From: DASRTE01 sp035316885
Lineage (GTDB): Bacteria; Actinomycetota; Actinomycetes; Jiangellales; Jiangellaceae
Direction: 5' to 3'
Length of the DNA: 16,666 bases
NCBI GenBank assembly: GCA_035316885.1
Contig: DATHII010000095.1
Coordinates: forward strand, 1 to 16,666
In this document: positions 6,884-16,666 of the stretch, piece by piece
How the letters are laid out: every line of letters starts with the position of its first letter
Position numbering within the stretch: the stretch's first letter is position 1
Notes under the pieces: model-generated
The model's database searches: none
What the model was told of the DNA's origin: nothing
What the model saw: the letters and a program-made list of their open reading frames with translations, nothing else
Program-made: the position numbers and the translations under genes

Positions 6884-6940
6884 ACCGCTGCGCGCGGTAC
6901 CTCCGCGGCAACTGGCCCGTACTCGCCCGAGAACGCGGAG
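6884..6940. repeat. Two adjacent inverted repeats after lgt
   Basis: ACCGC (6884-6888) pairs with GCGGT (6894-6898), starting 10 bases after the lgt stop. CTCCGCG (6901-6907) pairs with CGCGGAG (6934-6940) around a 26-base interior that contains CTC-GCCC-GAG. Neither is followed by a T-run, so an intrinsic terminator of the standard kind is not shown; a GC-rich terminator or processing structure at the 3' end of the trp-lgt transcript is possible. The gap 6874-7131 holds no credible gene. Confidence 0.35.
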
Positions 6941-7002
6941 CAGGCGGGCGCAGCGATCTGACAGCAGGCGGCGGACTTCGGGCCGGGTCGGTGCTTCGAG
7001 TC

Positions 7003-7067
7003 GTGAAGATCGTCGTGAAGGACGGTGCGGGTGACCCCGCGTGGGGAGGTTGCACGGCGATCTTCAC
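7003..7067. repeat. Long inverted repeat with internal hairpin before the VIT1-type gene
   Basis: Bases 7003-7017 pair with 7053-7067 over 15 positions with one G-T mismatch; the outer arms read GTGAAGATCGTCG and CGGCGATCTTCAC. The 35-base interior contains a second perfect hairpin, GCGGG-TGAC-CCCGC (7027-7040). The motif GTGAAG occurs directly repeated at 7003 and 7015 and inverted at 7062-7067. It ends 10 bases before the candidate iron box. It could be a terminator for upstream transcription, an operator or a structured RNA; the sequence alone does not decide. Confidence 0.5.
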
Positions 7068-7076
7068 ACGGCACGG

Positions 7077-7095
7077 TCAGGTAAGGCTCATCATC
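7077..7095 (+). promoter_or_regulatory. Candidate IdeR/DtxR-type iron box
   Basis: The 19 bases TCAGGTAAGGCTCATCATC agree at 14 of 19 positions, counted by eye, with the mycobacterial iron-box consensus TWAGGTWAGSCTWACCTWA; the left 12 bases agree at 11. The site lies just upstream of the -35 region of the VIT1-type transporter gene, where IdeR acts as an activator on iron-storage genes. The weak right half keeps this tentative. Confidence 0.4.
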
Positions 7096-7119
7096 GTTGT
7101 TCGGTGGTGACGGGTCTCG

Positions 7120-7125
7120 TAGCCT
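7120..7125 (+). promoter_or_regulatory. -10 element TAGCCT of a leaderless promoter
   Basis: TAGCCT lies exactly 6 bases before ATG 7132, so transcription would begin on the A of the start codon. TTGTTC at 7098-7103, 16 bases upstream of the hexamer, could be the -35. No ribosome binding site precedes ATG 7132, in agreement with a leaderless message. Confidence 0.6.
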
Positions 7126-7131
7126 CGGGTC

Positions 7132-7839
7132 ATGACCGGCGAGATGGCGGCAGTGGGCCACGAGCATGCAGACGTCACCGGCGGGTGGTTGCGCCCGGCC
7201 GTATTCGGCGCCATGGACGGGTTGGTGTCGAACTTCGCCCTCATTGCCGGAGTCGCCGGGGGCAGCGGCGACAGCGGTGTGATCGTCCTGGCCGGGCTGG
7301 CCGGCCTGGCCGCAGGGGCCTTCAGCATGGCTGCGGGCGAGTACACCTCGGTCGCCGCTCAGGCCGAGCTCGCGGAGGCCGAGATCGAGGTCGAGCGCGA
7401 GGCGCTGCGGACCAAACCGGAGGCCGAGGAACAGGAACTGGCGGACCTATACGTCGCCCGTGGCCTGGAGCCCGAGCTGGCGGCCGAGGTCGCGCGCCAG
7501 CTCCACCGCGACCCGGAGACCGCATTGGACGTGCACGCCCGCGAGGAGCTCGGGGTGACCCCCGGCGACCTGCCCTCGGCGCGACTGGCGGCGACGTCGT
7601 CGTTCCTGTCCTTCGCGGTGGGCGCCCTGCTGCCGGTGCTCCCCTACGTCCTCGGCGTTGATGCACTGTGGCCGGCGGCGATCATCGCGCTGCTCGGGCT
7701 CTTTGTGTGCGGCGCCGTGGTGACGCAGGTGACGTCGCGGCCGTGGTGGTTTGGCGGCCTGCGCCAGCTCGTCCTGGGGGCCGCCGCCGCCGCCCTGACG
7801 TATGCTTTCGGCAGCTTGGTCGGAACCGGGCTCAGCTGA
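7132..7839 (+). CDS. VIT1/CCC1-family iron/manganese transporter
   Basis: A 235-residue membrane protein of the vacuolar iron transporter family, which exchanges ferrous iron or manganese for protons, moving metal out of the cytoplasm. The first helix carries GAMDGLVSNFALIAGV (26-41) with the conserved Asp29. The second contains AGAFSMAAGEYTSVAAQAE (61-79), whose Met66 and Glu70 are typical metal-path residues. An acidic, helical cytoplasmic domain follows (about 80-146, many Glu), the metal-binding domain of the family. Three hydrophobic segments complete it (about 154-173, 178-200, 208-230). There is no fused ferritin-like domain. In bacteria these proteins protect against iron or manganese excess; the candidate iron box upstream agrees with that. 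The gene is probably transcribed alone from its own leaderless promoter. Substrate is inferred, not shown. Confidence 0.92.
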   Translation: MTGEMAAVGHEHADVTGGWLRPAVFGAMDGLVSNFALIAGVAGGSGDSGVIVLAGLAGLAAGAFSMAAGEYTSVAAQAELAEAEIEVEREALRTKPEAEEQELADLYVARGLEPELAAEVARQLHRDPETALDVHAREELGVTPGDLPSARLAATSSFLSFAVGALLPVLPYVLGVDALWPAAIIALLGLFVCGAVVTQVTSRPWWFGGLRQLVLGAAAAALTYAFGSLVGTGLS

Positions 7840-7925
7840 CGCGCCCGGTCTGACAGTCTCCCCAACCGCGCAGGGCCAACGCAGTCCCTCGCACCCGCCG
7901 CCAGGAACCGACGACGGGAGCGCCC

Positions 7926-12453
<4,528 letters not shown>

Positions 12454-12461
<8 letters not shown>

Positions 12462-13962
12462 TCCCCGCGGCTTCCTCACCACCGCTCGCCGGGGTGCGCC
12501 CACCCGCCCGGTCGCCGAGCGGGTCCGGGACTGGCAGGAGGTCTACGCCGGCGGCGGCGTCGGCCGGGTACTACTCCCCGTGATCGGCGAGCAGGCCGGC
12601 CGGTGCATGGACTGCGGAATCCCGTTCTGCCACCAGGGCTGCCCACTGGGCAACCTGATCCCGGAGTGGAACGACCTGGTGTGGCGCGACGACTGGCGGG
12701 CCGCGTCCGAGCGCCTCCACGCCACGAACAACTTCCCGGAGTTCACGGGCCGGCTCTGCCCTGCGCCGTGCGAGGCGTCGTGTGTTCTGGGGATCAACGC
12801 CGAGCCGGTCACGATCAAGAACGTCGAGGTCTCGATCATCGACCGTGCCTTCGACGAGGGTTGGGTGGCGCCGCAGCCACCCGAGCGGCTCTCGGACCGG
12901 ACGGTCGCCGTGGTCGGGTCGGGGCCGGCCGGGCTGGCGGTCGCCCAACAGCTGACCCGGGTGGGCCACACCGTCGCCGTCTACGAGCGTGCGGACCGTG
13001 CGGGAGGGCTGCTGCGCTACGGCATCCCCGAGTTCAAGATGGAGAAGCGCCACCTCGACCGCCGCCTCGACCAGATGCGCGCGGAGGGCACGATCTTCCG
13101 GACCGGCGTCGACGTCGGGGGAACCGTGACCGGCGAACAGCTCCGCCAGCGCTACGACGCCGTGGTGCTTGCCGTGGGCGCGACCGCATGGCGCGACCTG
13201 CCGATCCCGGGACGCGACCTCGACGGCGTCCACCAGGCGATGGACTACCTGCCGCAGGCGAACCGCGCGGCGCTCGGTGAGACGGTGCCCGAACTGGTGA
13301 GCGCCGTCGGCAGGCACGTCGTCGTCATCGGCGGTGGCGACACCGGCGCCGACTGCGTGGGGACCGCCCACCGCCAGGGCGCCGCCTCGGTGACCCAGCT
13401 GGAGATCATGCCGGAGCCGCCGGGGACCCGGCACGAGTCCACCCCGTGGCCCACCTGGCCCCTGATGCTGCGCACGTCTGCGGCCCACGAGGAGGGTGGT
13501 GAGCGGGTCTACTCCGTGTCGACGCTGCAGTTCCTCGGCAGCCCCGATGGCCGGGTACGGGCTCTGCGACTCGTCGAGGTGCGAGGCTCCGACAAGCCAT
13601 CCGCGTCCTCGCCGGAGAAGCGAGGCTCGGCCGGTGGCTTCGAGCCGGTCGAGGGCAGCGAGCGTGAGCTGCCGGCCCACCTGGTGTTGCTCGCGATGGG
13701 CTTCGTGGGGCCGGAGCGGTCGGCCCTGGTCGAGCAGCTCGGCGTGTCGTTCGACGACCGGGGCAACGTCGCCCGCGATGCCTCGTTCGCGACCGACGTC
13801 CCCGGTGTCTTCGTCGCGGGCGATGCCGGTCGCGGCCAGTCGCTGATCGTGTGGGCGATCGCCGAGGGCCGCTCCTGCGCCGCCGCGGTCGACCGCTGGC
13901 TGTCCGGTGAGGAGCGGCTGCCGGCACCGATCGAACCGACCGACCGTCCGCTCGTCGTCTGA
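12454..13962 (+). CDS. gltD: Glutamate synthase (NADPH) small subunit
   Basis: A 502-residue flavoprotein that passes electrons from NADPH through FAD and iron-sulfur clusters to GltB. The N-terminal cluster domain has C51, C54, C59 and C63 (GRCMDCGIPFCHQGCPLGN) and C102, C106 and C110 (LCPAPCEASC). FAD binds at VAVVGSGPAGLA (151-162), with GGLLRYGIPEFKMEK following; NADPH binds at VVIGGGDTGADC; the C-terminal FAD motif is VFVAGDAGRGQSLIVWAI. A Ser/Gly-rich stretch near residues 376-396 (GSDKPSASSPEKRGSAGG) is not part of the usual core and makes the protein slightly long. Start ATG 12454 lies inside the gltB 3' end, with GGAGGCGG (12443-12450) 3 bases upstream; the open frame from 12391 is the upstream shadow. 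The 8-base overlap indicates translational coupling, which suits a fixed-ratio complex. Confidence 0.98.
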
Positions 13963-13979
13963 GGGCATCCCGCCCGGAC

Positions 13980-13985
13980 TACGCT
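13980..13985 (+). promoter_or_regulatory. -10 element TACGCT of a leaderless pyk promoter
   Basis: TACGCT is followed by exactly 6 bases and GTG 13992. It lies in the 29-base gap after gltD, and no ribosome binding site is present, so pyk is probably transcribed from its own leaderless promoter even if read-through from gltBD also occurs. Confidence 0.6.
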
Positions 13986-13991
13986 CGACGC

Positions 13992-15431
13992 GTGCGTAGA
14001 GCCAAGATCGTGTGCACGCTGGGTCCGGCCACGTCGAGCCAGGAGCGCCTCGAGGAACTTGTCCAGGCCGGCATGGACGTCGCCCGGTTCAACCTGAGCC
14101 ACGGCAGCCACACCGAGCACGAGCAGCGCTACCACGACCTCCGCAAGGCCGCGCAGGTGTTCGGGCGCAACGTCGGGGTGATCGTCGACCTGCAGGGCCC
14201 GAAGATCCGGCTCGGCAGGTTCGCCGAGGGTCCGGTCGAGCTCGAACGCGGCTCCCATTTCACCATCACCACCGACGACGTCATCGGCGACGCCGACCGC
14301 GCTTCGACGACCTACGCGGGCCTTCCCGATGATGTGCACCCCGGCGACCGTGTTCTCGTCGACGACGGGCGGCTCGCCCTCGAGGTCGAGGAGGTGCACG
14401 GTGCCGACGTCGTCACCCGCGTGGTCGAGGGCGGGCCGGTCTCCGACCACAAGGGCATCAACCTCCCCGGTGCGTCCGTCGGCGTTCCCGCTCTGACCGA
14501 GAAGGACGTCGAGGACCTGCGCTGGGGGCTGCACCTCGGCGCCGACATGGTCGCCCTGTCCTTCGTCCGGTCCGCGAACGACGTCCGCGACGTCCACGAG
14601 ATCATGGACGAGGTGGGCGTCCGGGTGCCGGTCATCGCCAAGCTGGAGAAGCCGCAGGCAGTCGAGAATCTCGAGGACATCGTCGAAGCCTTCGACGGCG
14701 TGATGGTGGCCCGCGGCGACCTCGGCGTCGAGGTGCCGCTCTGGGACGTCCCACTCGTGCAGAAGCGCGCTGTCGAACTGGCCCGGCGGCGGGCCAAGCC
14801 GGTCATCGTCGCGACGCAGATGCTCGAGTCGATGATCAGCAGCTCGCGGCCGACCAGGGCGGAGGCGTCCGATGTCGCCAACGCCGTGCTCGACGGTACT
14901 GACGCGGTGATGCTCTCCGGCGAGACCAGCATCGGCGCCTATCCGGTGGAGGCGGTCGCGACGATGGCACGGATCATCGAAACCGTCGAGAAGCACGGGC
15001 TCGAGCGCATCCCGCCGCTCGGGACGCGGCCGCGTACCAAGGGCGGAGCCATCACCTGGGCGGCCGCCGAGGTCGCGGGTGTCCTGGGTGCCGAGTTCCT
15101 GGTCGCATTCAGCCAGAGCGGCGACTCAGCCCGGCGGATGTCGCGGCTGCGCTCGCCGATCCCGCTGCTGGCGTTCACACCGCTCGAGTCCACCCGGAGC
15201 CGGCTCGCCCTCAGCTGGGGGGTCGAGGCGTTCCTCGTGCCACCGGTCGCCCATACCGACGACATGGTGCTGCAGGTCGACAAGATGCTCCTGGAGCTGG
15301 ACCGGTGCCGCCAGGGCGACCTGGTGGTCATCGTGGCCGGATCGCCCCCTGGCATCCCGGGATCCACGAACGCGATGCGCGTGCACGTGATCGGCGACGC
15401 CGTCGGCCAGGTGGCCCCCGCCTACGGCTGA
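13992..15431 (+). CDS. pyk: Pyruvate kinase
   Basis: A 479-residue glycolytic enzyme that transfers phosphate from phosphoenolpyruvate to ADP. Visible are VCTLGPATSS (7-16), the phosphate-contacting ARFNLSHG (31-38), VDLQGPKIRLG (66-76), INLPG (156-160) and the active-site block VIAKLEKPQAVEN (214-226) with catalytic K217 and Mg-binding E219. MVARGDLGVE (238-247, D243), ATQMLESM (274-281) and SRPTRAEASDVANAVLDG (285-302) follow. The B domain lies between about residues 72 and 155, and the C domain (345-479) carries the usual effector-site position. K72 replaces the glutamate (rabbit E117) of potassium-dependent enzymes, with L68-Q69 before it, the pattern of K+-independent pyruvate kinases. 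The gene converges on a minus-strand tRNA 4 bases past its stop. Confidence 0.97.
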   Translation: MRRAKIVCTLGPATSSQERLEELVQAGMDVARFNLSHGSHTEHEQRYHDLRKAAQVFGRNVGVIVDLQGPKIRLGRFAEGPVELERGSHFTITTDDVIGDADRASTTYAGLPDDVHPGDRVLVDDGRLALEVEEVHGADVVTRVVEGGPVSDHKGINLPGASVGVPALTEKDVEDLRWGLHLGADMVALSFVRSANDVRDVHEIMDEVGVRVPVIAKLEKPQAVENLEDIVEAFDGVMVARGDLGVEVPLWDVPLVQKRAVELARRRAKPVIVATQMLESMISSSRPTRAEASDVANAVLDGTDAVMLSGETSIGAYPVEAVATMARIIETVEKHGLERIPPLGTRPRTKGGAITWAAAEVAGVLGAEFLVAFSQSGDSARRMSRLRSPIPLLAFTPLESTRSRLALSWGVEAFLVPPVAHTDDMVLQVDKMLLELDRCRQGDLVVIVAGSPPGIPGSTNAMRVHVIGDAVGQVAPAYG

Positions 15432-15435
15432 GGCG

Positions 15436-15510
15436 TGCCCTGGGTGGGAGTCGAACCCACACAACACCGCATTTTGAGTGCGGCGGCTTTGCCAGTTTGC
15501 CTACCAGGGC
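15436..15510 (-). tRNA. tRNA-Leu (anticodon CAA)
   Basis: On the minus strand, 75 bases fold as a complete cloverleaf: acceptor GCCCTGG/CCAGGGC; T8; D arm GGC-(11)-GCC with the GG pair in the loop; anticodon arm CCGCA-CTCAAAA-TGCGG giving anticodon CAA (reads UUG); T arm GTGGG-TTCGACT-CCCAC. The discriminator is A, as for leucine tRNAs. The 3' CCA is not encoded (CGC follows the discriminator). The variable region is only 6 bases (TGTTGT), whereas leucine tRNAs normally have a long variable arm of the class II type. Assignment to leucine rests on anticodon and discriminator. The gene lies between pyk and the ANTAR regulator, an order I also recall from Mycobacterium tuberculosis (leuV next to Rv1626). 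Confidence 0.92.
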
Positions 15511-15521
15511 GCAGGACTCCT

Positions 15522-15546
15522 GACGGCCTCGCATGGTGGGGCCGTC
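15522..15546 (-). other. Hairpin in the 5' leader of the tRNA precursor
   Basis: GACGGCC (15522-15528) pairs perfectly with GGCCGTC (15540-15546) around an 11-base loop, beginning 12 bases upstream of the tRNA 5' end on the minus strand. It would lie in the leader of the tRNA precursor if transcription starts near 15546. Confidence 0.3.
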
Positions 15547-15552
15547 CGGGCC

Positions 15553-15558
15553 AGCTTA
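15553..15558 (-). promoter_or_regulatory. Possible -10 element (TAAGCT) for the tRNA gene
   Basis: Read on the minus strand, TAAGCT fits TANNNT and would start transcription near 15546, at the edge of the leader hairpin. No -35 match is evident, so this is only a candidate. Confidence 0.3.
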
Positions 15559-15610
15559 CCGGCCCGCGTGTTGGTCCCCGATCGGCCGCTGGATGGCAGG
15601 GCAGGCTCAG

Positions 15611-15616
15611 TAGGCT
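15611..15616 (+). promoter_or_regulatory. -10 element TAGGCT of a leaderless promoter
   Basis: TAGGCT sits exactly 6 bases before GTG 15623, and there is no ribosome binding site, so the response regulator mRNA is probably leaderless. This favours GTG 15623 over the downstream ATG 15659 as the start. Confidence 0.6.
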
Positions 15617-15622
15617 TCTCAC

Positions 15623-16264
15623 GTGACCGATCCCGCCGCGGAATCCGCTCCGGACGCCATGGCCGCGCATGACTCCAAGACCGCGGCCGCACCGCGCGTC
15701 CTGGTGGCCGAGGACGAGTCCCTGATCAGGCTCGACCTGGCCGAGATGCTGGCCGAGGAGGGGTACGAGGTCGTGGGCGAGGCCGGCGACGGCGCGACGG
15801 CAGTCCAGATGGCAGAGCAGCTGCGGCCGGACCTGGTCGTGATGGACGTCAAGATGCCCGTCCTGGACGGGATCTCCGCGGCCCAGCGGATCGTTTCCCA
15901 GCGCATCGCGCCGGTGTTGATCCTCACCGCCTTCTCCCAGCGCGAGCTGGTCGAACGGGCCCGCGACGCCGGCGCAATGGCATACCTGGTCAAGCCGTTC
16001 GCGAAGGCCGACCTGGTACCCGCGATCGAGATGGCGCTCTCCCGGCACGAGGAGATCGCCCAGCTCGAGCGCGAGGTGGCCGACCTCACCGAACGCCTCG
16101 AGACGCGCAAGCTGGTCGACCGCGCGAAGGGCCTACTGCAGAGCCGGTTCGGGCTGACCGAGGCCGACGCGTTCCGATGGATCCAGAAGGCGGCGATGGA
16201 CAAGCGCACGTCCATGCGTGAGGTCGCGCAGGTCGTGATCGCTGACTCCGCACGGGACAGCTGA
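15623..16264 (+). CDS. pdtaR: REC-ANTAR response regulator, PdtaR (Rv1626) type
   Basis: A 213-residue regulator. After a 24-residue, Ala-rich lead, the receiver domain (about 25-143) has the acidic pair E30-D31, phospho-acceptor D75 in VVMDVKMP, T102 and K124 in VKPF. A coiled linker (144-162, EEIAQLEREVADLTERLE) leads to an ANTAR domain (about 150-206) with RAKGLLQSRFGLTEADAF and MREVAQVVI. ANTAR domains bind paired hairpins in nascent RNA and prevent transcription termination, so this protein probably acts on RNA after phosphorylation, in the manner of PdtaR with its kinase PdtaS. No kinase gene is in the window. The start is set by the leaderless promoter. The next gene begins 3 bases after the stop in the same frame. 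Confidence 0.93.
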   Translation: MTDPAAESAPDAMAAHDSKTAAAPRVLVAEDESLIRLDLAEMLAEEGYEVVGEAGDGATAVQMAEQLRPDLVVMDVKMPVLDGISAAQRIVSQRIAPVLILTAFSQRELVERARDAGAMAYLVKPFAKADLVPAIEMALSRHEEIAQLEREVADLTERLETRKLVDRAKGLLQSRFGLTEADAFRWIQKAAMDKRTSMREVAQVVIADSARDS

Positions 16265-16267
16265 GCC

Positions 16268-16666
16268 GTGCGCCCGGCGGTCCGGCTGCGACTGGCGGGC
16301 GGCCCGCACAGCGCGAGGATCGTGGTGCTGGTTCCCGTCGAGGGCAAGCAAGCAGACGCGGGCGCAGCCGTGCTCGCGGCCGTCCGGCTGGCCGTGAGCG
16401 ACGCCGGGCTCACGATCCCCGACTGGACGGTCGAGGTCGCCGGCGTCGACGGCGGCGCCGACGCGGGGACGGCTGCCGAGGTGGCCGCGGAGTTGGCAAG
16501 CGGCGAGGAATGTGGCCGCGGTGGGCGGCGGCCTGTCGGCCCAGGTGGTCCGCGCCGTCCAGCCCGTCCTGGCTGGGGCCTCGATCCTGTTCGTCTCACC
16601 CGCCGACGTCGCGCGCGAGCACACGCGGGGGGCCGACCCGGCGTCGCCGCTGCGGCCGTACGCGTC
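16268..16666 (+). pseudogene. Periplasmic-binding-fold (ABC substrate-binding-like) gene, frameshifted, 5' part
   Basis: From GTG 16268 the protein reads ARIVVLVPVEGKQADAGAA and continues to AELASGEE at about 16510, resembling the type 1 periplasmic-binding fold of branched-chain amino acid binding proteins. Beyond that point this frame turns into Arg/Gly/Pro-rich noise, while the frame starting at 16509 continues sensibly: VAAVGGGLSAQVVRAVQPVL, then ASILFVSPADVAREHTRGAD to the right edge. Removing one A from GAGGAATGTGG (16505-16515) joins them as ASGEDVAAVGGGLS. There is also no signal peptide or lipobox, and the regulator's stop (16262-16264) in the same frame forbids a longer start. This suggests a decayed gene, although a one-base sequencing error or a cytoplasmic homologue cannot be excluded. 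Confidence 0.6.

Noticed and set aside
6870..7167. Small open frames in the lgt-VIT1 gap on the minus strand
   Set aside because: No ribosome binding site, no domain, and they cross strong inverted repeats and the candidate promoter of the neighbouring gene.
7840..7925. Promoter or riboswitch before gltB
   Set aside because: The 86-base gap shows a ribosome binding site but no TANNNT hexamer at a useful position and no recognisable riboswitch fold.
15619..16599. Open frame of 326 residues on the minus strand opposite the ANTAR regulator
   Set aside because: Ser/Ala/Arg-rich shadow; the plus strand encodes clear receiver and ANTAR domains with a leaderless promoter.

Overview
The window is chromosomal DNA from a high-GC actinobacterium (Actinomycetota). 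The evidence is GTG starts, ATGA/GTGA gene overlaps, four leaderless promoters of the form TANNNT-N6-start, and a gene order I recall from other actinobacteria (trpE, small membrane proteins, trpC-B-A, lgt, then pyk, tRNA-Leu and a PdtaR-type regulator). I cannot name the genus from sequence alone. No insertion sequence, prophage, CRISPR array or toxin locus is visible. This is mostly a core-metabolism region.

Layout. Positions 1-5133 hold a tryptophan cluster on the plus strand: the 3' end of trpE, a Trp-operon-associated membrane protein, an 84-residue HGxxPAAW-family membrane protein, a 110-residue stand-alone OmpR/PhoB-type winged-helix protein, then trpC, trpB and trpA. No trpD lies in the window. 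Directly coupled to trpA is a membrane-anchored DsbA/thioredoxin-fold protein, followed by lgt (lipoprotein lipidation). A 258-base gap rich in inverted repeats, which also carries a candidate iron box, separates lgt from a VIT1/CCC1-type iron/manganese transporter. gltB and gltD (glutamate synthase, both subunits) follow as an overlapping pair, then pyk (pyruvate kinase). A tRNA-Leu(CAA) lies on the minus strand, convergent with pyk. The window closes with a REC-ANTAR response regulator and the start of a periplasmic-binding-fold gene that appears frameshifted and lacks a signal peptide. All protein genes are on the plus strand. No gene-free stretch exceeds 300 bases; the longest is 6874-7131.

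How the genes fit together. TrpE makes anthranilate from chorismate and glutamine-derived nitrogen. TrpC makes indole-glycerol phosphate, and TrpA/TrpB convert it to tryptophan. GltBD supplies glutamate, and with glutamine synthetase the glutamine, that such amidotransferases use. Pyruvate kinase sits at the phosphoenolpyruvate node. Lgt and the DsbA-like protein act at the membrane on exported proteins.

Most worth a second look: the stand-alone winged-helix protein in the trp cluster with a nearby palindrome and direct repeats; the iron-box-like sequence and long inverted repeat before the VIT1-type gene; the tRNA-Leu with a very short variable region; the repeated leaderless promoter pattern; and the frameshifted binding-protein gene at the right edge.
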